From the NCBI GenBank assembly GCA_964429875.1, contig CAYSDL010000047.1, forward strand, positions 1 to 10,829: a stretch of DNA of 10,829 nt, given 5' to 3'. Made by a program: the position numbers and the translations under genes. Below the pieces are notes generated by a model that did not search any database, was not told the DNA's origin, and was given only the letters and a program-made list of their open reading frames with translations. The stretch is from CAYSDL01 sp964429875 (lineage in GTDB: Bacteria > Fidelibacterota > Marinisomatia > SCGC-AAA003-L08 > D37C17). Positions 6,859 to 10,829 of this stretch are shown one piece after another. Position 1 is the stretch's first letter. Each line of letters begins with the position of its first letter.

Positions 6859-7195
6859 AAGATTAGTTTAGGTAACTGCTTTTTTAAAAAGAGGAAAGTC
6901 CGAACTCCGCAGGATAAAGATGCCTCCTAATAAGAGGGCCTAACATGTTAGGTAGGAAAGTGCAGCAGAAAGTATACCGCCTTAGGGTAAGGGTGAAAAG
7001 GTAGTGTAAGAGACTACCAGTGTTATTCTTAAGAATATCAGCTTTGCAAACCCCATCTGGAGCAAGACCAAGTAATCATGTGTTATCCGCACTATATGAT
7101 AGGTAGGTTGCATGAATTAAGCTGTGAAGCTTAATCAAGATGAATAGTTACTACTTAATTTATTAAGAACAGAATTCGGCTTATTAACTAATCTT
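6859..7195 (+). ncRNA. rnpB: RNase P RNA, bacterial class A
   Basis: Catalytic RNA of RNase P, which cuts the 5' leader from pre-tRNA. Conserved blocks are in order: GAGGAAAGTCCGAACTCC (6891-6908), ACCGCC (6976-6981), GGTAAGGGTGAAA (6986-6998), GTAAGAG in a GGTAGT/ACTACC stem, AAACCCCATCTGGAGCAAG (7048-7066), AGATGAATAGTTAC (7138-7151) and ACAGAATTCGGCTTAT (7169-7184). P1 is AAGATTAGTT (6859-6868) with AACTAATCTT (7186-7195) and sets both ends. P2 pairs GTAACT (6872-6877) with AGTTAC (7146-7151). P4 pairs 6896-6907 with 7172-7182 and keeps the bulged U6899. P18 is an 8-bp stem with a GTGA tetraloop (7116-7135). The GGT that pairs with tRNA CCA is probably 7102-7104. P3 is short, and the P9 hairpin between 6981 and 6986 appears absent. 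The gene lies between two coding genes without its own clear promoter or terminator. Confidence 0.97.
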
Positions 7196-7209
7196 AAAAT
7201 TTAATTTAT

Positions 7210-8205
7210 ATGATAAAAAGTTATATAAAAAATATTTCATTTCACGTTCCAGATAAGGTTATTACAAATAATGATCTTGCAAAGGTGATGGATACAAGTG
7301 ATGAATGGATAAAAACAAGAACTGGTATTGAACAAAGACATTCAGTCGGGGATCAGTGTCTTGGTCCTGCAGACCTTGCAGTAGTAGCTACTCAAAAAAC
7401 ATTAGATGAATCTAACACTAAAAAAGAAGATATAGATTTTGTTGTATTTGCTACATCTACACCCGATTATTTTATTCCAGGAGCAGGAGCTATATTCCAA
7501 GATAAAATGGGTTTAGATACAATTGGGATATTAGATATAAGGCAGGGTTGTTCAGGCTTTGTATATGGATTAACAGTTGCTGACCAATTTATTAAATCAG
7601 GAAATTATAAAAATATTTTAGTTATTGGAGCTGAAGTTCAAACAACGCAACTTGATTTTGATGATGAAGGCAGGGGGACTGCTATTTTATTTGGCGATGG
7701 AGCAGCAGCAGCCTTAATTTGTCCTAGTCCTGATGAAAATGGAATTTTGTCTTCCCATCTACATTCTGAAGGTAAATATGTCACGGAGCTTGGGACGGAG
7801 TACCCTAGTTCAAAATATAAGGATATTATTACAGTAGATAATGTAAAGAATCGGGATCACCATATATTTATGAATGGTAGAGAAGTATTTAAGCATGCAG
7901 TCAGACGTTTCCCCGAGGTCATTTTAGAAGGATTAAAGTATAATAATTTAGAATTAGATGATATCTCTCTTGTTATCCCACACCAAGCAAATTTAAGAAT
8001 TACTCAAGCAGTACAAAAAAAATTAAATATTTCAGATGATAAAATATTTTCAAATATACATAAATATGGGAATACTACAGCAGCATCTATTGGAATTGCT
8101 CTTTGTGAAGCTCTAGAACAAAATAGAATCAAAAAAGGAGATTTAGTTGTTCTTGTTGCTTTTGGAGCAGGATTTCAATGGGGGTCGGTTGTATTAAGAT
8201 GGTAA
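7210..8205 (+). CDS. fabH: Beta-ketoacyl-ACP synthase III (FabH)
   Basis: 331 residues, standard length. FabH condenses acetyl-CoA (or another short acyl-CoA) with malonyl-ACP to start type II fatty acid synthesis in the cytoplasm. The thiolase-fold catalytic triad is complete: C114 in DIRQGCSGF, H258 in IPHQAN and N288 in KYGNTTAAS. SDEWIKTRTGIEQR (30-43), FGDGAAAAL (161-169) and the closing FGAGFQWGSVVL (318-329) are typical of the family. The ATG at 7210 lies only 14 nt after the P1 stem of rnpB and has no visible Shine-Dalgarno. The stop is 4 nt before the acyl-CoA dehydrogenase start, so the two are probably translated from one message. Primer preference cannot be read from the sequence. 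Confidence 0.95.
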   Translation: MIKSYIKNISFHVPDKVITNNDLAKVMDTSDEWIKTRTGIEQRHSVGDQCLGPADLAVVATQKTLDESNTKKEDIDFVVFATSTPDYFIPGAGAIFQDKMGLDTIGILDIRQGCSGFVYGLTVADQFIKSGNYKNILVIGAEVQTTQLDFDDEGRGTAILFGDGAAAALICPSPDENGILSSHLHSEGKYVTELGTEYPSSKYKDIITVDNVKNRDHHIFMNGREVFKHAVRRFPEVILEGLKYNNLELDDISLVIPHQANLRITQAVQKKLNISDDKIFSNIHKYGNTTAASIGIALCEALEQNRIKKGDLVVLVAFGAGFQWGSVVLRW

Positions 8206-8209
8206 TAAA

Positions 8210-9367
8210 ATGAATTCAATTTATTTTACAGAAGAACATATTTTATTAAAAAAAATGGTGAGAGAGTTTGCACAAAATGAACTTGCTCCATTAGCTCAAG
8301 AGATTGATAAAGAAGAAAAATTTCCTAAAGAATCAATCAAAAAAATTGCAGAACTTGGATTAATGGGTATCCCTTGGGATGAAAAATATGGAGGTGGAGG
8401 AATGGATACTCTTTCTCTGGTTATTGTTATACAAGAGCTTGCTAAAGCCTGTGTTTCCACTGCAGCAACTGTAATGGCTCATACCAGTCTAGGAACTGGA
8501 CCATTTCAATATTTTGGAACTAAATTACAAAAAGAAAAATATCTATCTAAGCTTGCTAGTGGAGAAATTTTAGGATCATTTGGTTTAACTGAACCAAATG
8601 CTGGTAGTGATGCTGGGAATACACAAACAACAGCTGTTCTTGAAGGTGAAAATTATATTGTTAATGGGCAAAAAATATTCTGCACAAATGCAGGATATGC
8701 AGGATGTATTATCTTTACAAGTAAAGTTGTAGAAAATGGTAAAGATAAAGGAATCGGAGCGCTCTTTGTTGAAGCCGGTACAAATGGCTTAAGAATTGGA
8801 CCACCTGAACATAAAATGGGGTGGAAAGGTTCTGATACAAGGGCAGTTTATTTTGATGATATGAAAATACCAAAAGAAAATATATTAGGTACTCCAGGAA
8901 AAGGATTTAAACAGTTTTTGCAGACACTCACAGGAGGAAGAATATCTATCTCTGCTCTTGCTATTGGAACTGCTCAGGGGGCATATGAACGTGCATTAAA
9001 GTATGCAAAAGAAAGAGATGCGTTTGGAAAAAAAATTCACAAATTCCAAGCTGTAAGTTTTAAGCTTGCTGATATGGCGACCCAGATAGAAGCTTCAAAA
9101 CAATTGACTTATCACGCTGCATGGTTGAAAGATCAAGGAAAAGATGTTATTAAATCTGCTGCAATGGCAAAACTATTTTCAAGTGAAGCAGCAATGAAAA
9201 TAACCAATGAGGCCATTCAAATTCATGGGGGCTATGGCTACATTAAAGAGTATGATGTTGAACGTTTTTTTAGAGATGCAAAAATTCTTACTATTGGAGA
9301 AGGGACCAGTGAGATACAAAGAATTATTATTGCACGAGAGATACTTAACAATATTCCCACTTTGTGA
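8210..9367 (+). CDS. Acyl-CoA dehydrogenase (short/medium-chain type)
   Basis: 385 residues, the usual length. A flavoprotein that oxidises acyl-CoA to trans-2-enoyl-CoA and passes electrons to ETF. The three-part fold is visible: N-terminal helical domain (about 1-120), beta domain with the FAD/substrate segment FGLTEPNAGSDAG (124-136) and MGWKGSDTRAVYFDD (203-217), and C-terminal helical domain with GRISISALAIGTAQGAYE (243-260) and RDAFGKKIHKFQ (269-280). The catalytic base is probably E364 in TIGEGTSEIQR, the position used in short-chain and butyryl-CoA dehydrogenases; isovaleryl and long-chain types place it elsewhere. Chain-length specificity is not certain. It starts 4 nt after fabH, and its TGA overlaps the GTG start of ybeY. 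Confidence 0.94.
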   Translation: MNSIYFTEEHILLKKMVREFAQNELAPLAQEIDKEEKFPKESIKKIAELGLMGIPWDEKYGGGGMDTLSLVIVIQELAKACVSTAATVMAHTSLGTGPFQYFGTKLQKEKYLSKLASGEILGSFGLTEPNAGSDAGNTQTTAVLEGENYIVNGQKIFCTNAGYAGCIIFTSKVVENGKDKGIGALFVEAGTNGLRIGPPEHKMGWKGSDTRAVYFDDMKIPKENILGTPGKGFKQFLQTLTGGRISISALAIGTAQGAYERALKYAKERDAFGKKIHKFQAVSFKLADMATQIEASKQLTYHAAWLKDQGKDVIKSAAMAKLFSSEAAMKITNEAIQIHGGYGYIKEYDVERFFRDAKILTIGEGTSEIQRIIIAREILNNIPTL

Positions 9368-9810
9368 TATTAATAAATATTATAAATGATTATAAATTAA
9401 AATTATCTTACAAAAATGAACTTATAGATAATATTATTAATCATTTATTGATTTCTGAAAAAATAAAAAAAGCAAGTATCTCGATCATCTTAACAAACCA
9501 GGATTATCTTAGTCAATTAAAAAAAGAATACTTTAATTTAGATCAATTTACGGATGTTATAGCGTTTAATTTAGAAGACAAAAATGAGAGTATAGATGGA
9601 GAGGTTTATATTAGCATAGATAATGTACTAGAGAATTCTAATACCTTTAAAACTTCATTTAATAATGAATTTTTAAGAGTGCTTATACATGGGGTATTAC
9701 ACCTTATTGGGTATAATGATGATAACAAAAAAAATATTAAAATAATGAGAGCATTAGAAGATAAATATTTATTAAATTCATCTGAGGAGGTTATTAGTAT
9801 AAAATGTTAG
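9364..9810 (+). CDS. ybeY: YbeY endoribonuclease (rRNA maturation)
   Basis: 148 residues. YbeY is a metal-dependent single-strand endoribonuclease for 16S rRNA 3'-end maturation and ribosome quality control. Matching motifs are TDVIAFNL (63-70, the TDVLSF block), GEVYIS (79-84) and HGVLHLIGYND (109-119). H109 and H113 are the first two zinc ligands. The third, His in Escherichia coli (HGxLHLxGYDH), is replaced by D119; Bacteroidota-type YbeY proteins carry GxxD at this spot, which agrees with an FCB origin. The start is GTG, overlapping the upstream stop by 4 nt (GTGA), with no other in-frame start nearby; it is therefore translationally coupled. The last 7 nt overlap the next gene, a CorC-type protein, as ybeY is linked with corC/ybeX in Escherichia coli. 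Confidence 0.93.
   Translation: MILINIINDYKLKLSYKNELIDNIINHLLISEKIKKASISIILTNQDYLSQLKKEYFNLDQFTDVIAFNLEDKNESIDGEVYISIDNVLENSNTFKTSFNNEFLRVLIHGVLHLIGYNDDNKKNIKIMRALEDKYLLNSSEEVISIKC
9784..9790 (+). promoter_or_regulatory. Shine-Dalgarno (GAGGAGG) for the CNNM/CBS gene
   Basis: GAGGAGG lies inside the 3' end of ybeY, 13 nt before the ATG at 9804. The spacing is longer than usual, but an in-frame stop at 9795-9797 excludes any start closer to it. Confidence 0.5.
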
Positions 9811-10829
9811 CAATATTTATTGTTCTTATTATTTTTTCAGCTTTTTTTTCAGGGCTGGAAACTGCTTTATTTCACCTTAAACCTAATAGTAATGTAAACA
9901 AGGCAGTCAAAAATTTGCTGAAAAATCCACAGCAGCTACTTGCCTCATTGCTTACAGGAAATACAATAGTAAATATAGGGCTTGGTTCAATTGCAGCATC
10001 ATATACTCTGTTTAATTATAACAATGGAAATTTATTCCCACACCTTCCTTTATCAGTAGTGCTTTTAATTGAAGTTTTAGTTGTAACAATTATTATTTTG
10101 ATTTTTGGTGAAATAATTCCTAAAACATATGCAATAGCTAAATCAGAAAAACTCTCAAATTTTTTAGCTCAAGTTTTAAAAATAATTTTAACTATTATTT
10201 ATCCAATTACATTTATTTTTTATAAAACTACAAAATTAATAGTACATCTTATTCCAATTAAAAAAGAGAAAATTTTTGATTCTGAAGAAGAGTTGATCAT
10301 GCTTGCAGAAGTTGGTGAAGAAGAGGGAACATTGGATCAAGAAGAATCTGATATGATTCAATCAGTTTTTGAGTTTAAAAATAAATTAGTGAAAGAAATA
10401 TTGACTCCAAGAGTTGATGTTATTGCTCTGGAGTCAAATGCAAGCCTAGATGATATAATGGATTTAATCATGAAAGAAAAATTTTCTAAAATTCCAATTT
10501 ATAAAGATAATATTGATAATATAAAAGGGGTTTTATATGCAAAGGATATTATTCCATACTTAACTGGTTCACGTCCTGATATTGATTTGCTTAATTTATC
10601 TAGAGAGCCATATTTTATTCCAGAAACTAAGCCTATAGATGATTTATTAAAGGAGTTTAAAACGAAAAAAACAAATATTGCAATTGTTGTAGATGAATGG
10701 GGCGGCACCTCAGGAATATTAACCTTAGAGGATGTCGTAGAAGAGGTTATGGGAGAACTAAGAGATCCGTATGATAGAGAGGAATATGAAATTATCAAGA
10801 AAAAAGATGGAAATATGATTATTGATGGA
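9804..10829 (+). CDS. CNNM/CBS-domain membrane protein, CorC/HlyC family (C-terminus missing)
   Basis: 342 codons are visible and the frame is open at the right edge, so roughly the last 70-90 residues are missing if it has family length. Residues 1-150 form the CNNM (DUF21) membrane domain: FSAFFSGLETAL (11-22), a second hydrophobic stretch after TGNTIVNIGLGS (51-62), and GEIIPKTYA (102-110), the conserved ion-site loop. Two CBS domains follow: about 200-255, opening TPRVDVIAL, and 265-320, ending VVDEWGGTSGILTLEDVVEEVMGE. The CorC_HlyC domain has just begun at the edge (YEIIKKKDGNMIIDG). The family is implicated in Mg2+ (and possibly Co2+) export; hemolysin is a historical name. It starts inside the last codons of ybeY (7-nt overlap), so the two are coupled. 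Confidence 0.93.
   Translation, partial: MLAIFIVLIIFSAFFSGLETALFHLKPNSNVNKAVKNLLKNPQQLLASLLTGNTIVNIGLGSIAASYTLFNYNNGNLFPHLPLSVVLLIEVLVVTIIILIFGEIIPKTYAIAKSEKLSNFLAQVLKIILTIIYPITFIFYKTTKLIVHLIPIKKEKIFDSEEELIMLAEVGEEEGTLDQEESDMIQSVFEFKNKLVKEILTPRVDVIALESNASLDDIMDLIMKEKFSKIPIYKDNIDNIKGVLYAKDIIPYLTGSRPDIDLLNLSREPYFIPETKPIDDLLKEFKTKKTNIAIVVDEWGGTSGILTLEDVVEEVMGELRDPYDREEYEIIKKKDGNMIIDG

Noticed and set aside
6683..6871. A 62-codon frame overlapping the zinc-ribbon gene end and the start of rnpB.
   Set aside because: It is out of frame with the clear zinc-ribbon C-terminus and runs into the RNase P RNA.
7116..7136. A strong hairpin that could be an intrinsic terminator before fabH.
   Set aside because: It is helix P18 of RNase P RNA with a GTGA tetraloop, and no U-tract follows it.
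6905..7174. An apparent C-A mismatch in helix P4 of the RNase P RNA (6905 with 7174).
   Set aside because: The Escherichia coli RNA, as I recall it, has the same mismatch at the same place, so it is not a defect.
10499..10798. A 99-codon minus-strand frame at the right end.
   Set aside because: It is antisense to the CBS domains of the CNNM/CBS gene, which show strong family motifs in the plus-strand frame.

Overview
The window looks like AT-rich genomic DNA from an uncultured marine bacterium of the FCB superphylum, most likely Candidatus Marinimicrobia (SAR406/Marinisomatota). Three things point there. The large secreted protein at the left combines lamin-tail domains, Cys/Asp/Gly-rich 'DCAGxCGG' stretches, 'GCTD...DDGSC' modules, Notch-like modules and a two-loop dockerin. 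YbeY carries the Asp-for-His metal ligand that I recall from Bacteroidota-type YbeY. Base composition is very AT-rich outside the surface-protein gene. The phylum is an inference; no taxonomic marker gene other than the RNase P RNA is present.

Layout. Positions 1-3021 (minus strand) hold the first 1007 codons of a secreted multidomain protein whose C-terminus lies beyond the left edge. Positions 3022-3166 hold its promoter, leader and a strong ribosome binding site. Positions 3167-6009 (minus) are a cvpA-mutS2 pair, a gene order also known from Bacillus. Positions 6010-6141 are a divergent promoter region with a 13-bp palindrome. From 6142 to the right edge all genes are on the plus strand and almost touch: a coiled-coil zinc-ribbon protein, the RNase P RNA gene rnpB, fabH, an acyl-CoA dehydrogenase, ybeY, and a CNNM/CBS (CorC/HlyC-type) membrane protein cut by the right edge.

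How it fits together. The rightward run reads as one housekeeping operon of RNA processing (rnpB, ybeY), fatty-acid initiation and acyl-CoA oxidation (fabH, acyl-CoA dehydrogenase) and membrane ion transport (corC-like). rnpB sits inside it with about 6 nt before and 14 nt after and no visible terminator, so the RNA is probably cut from a longer transcript. The leftward pair is a separate operon, and the surface-protein gene has its own promoter. I found no CRISPR array, insertion sequence, phage gene, tRNA or defence system. The most unusual elements are the surface-protein architecture with its internal duplication, the operon-embedded rnpB and its apparently missing P9 hairpin.
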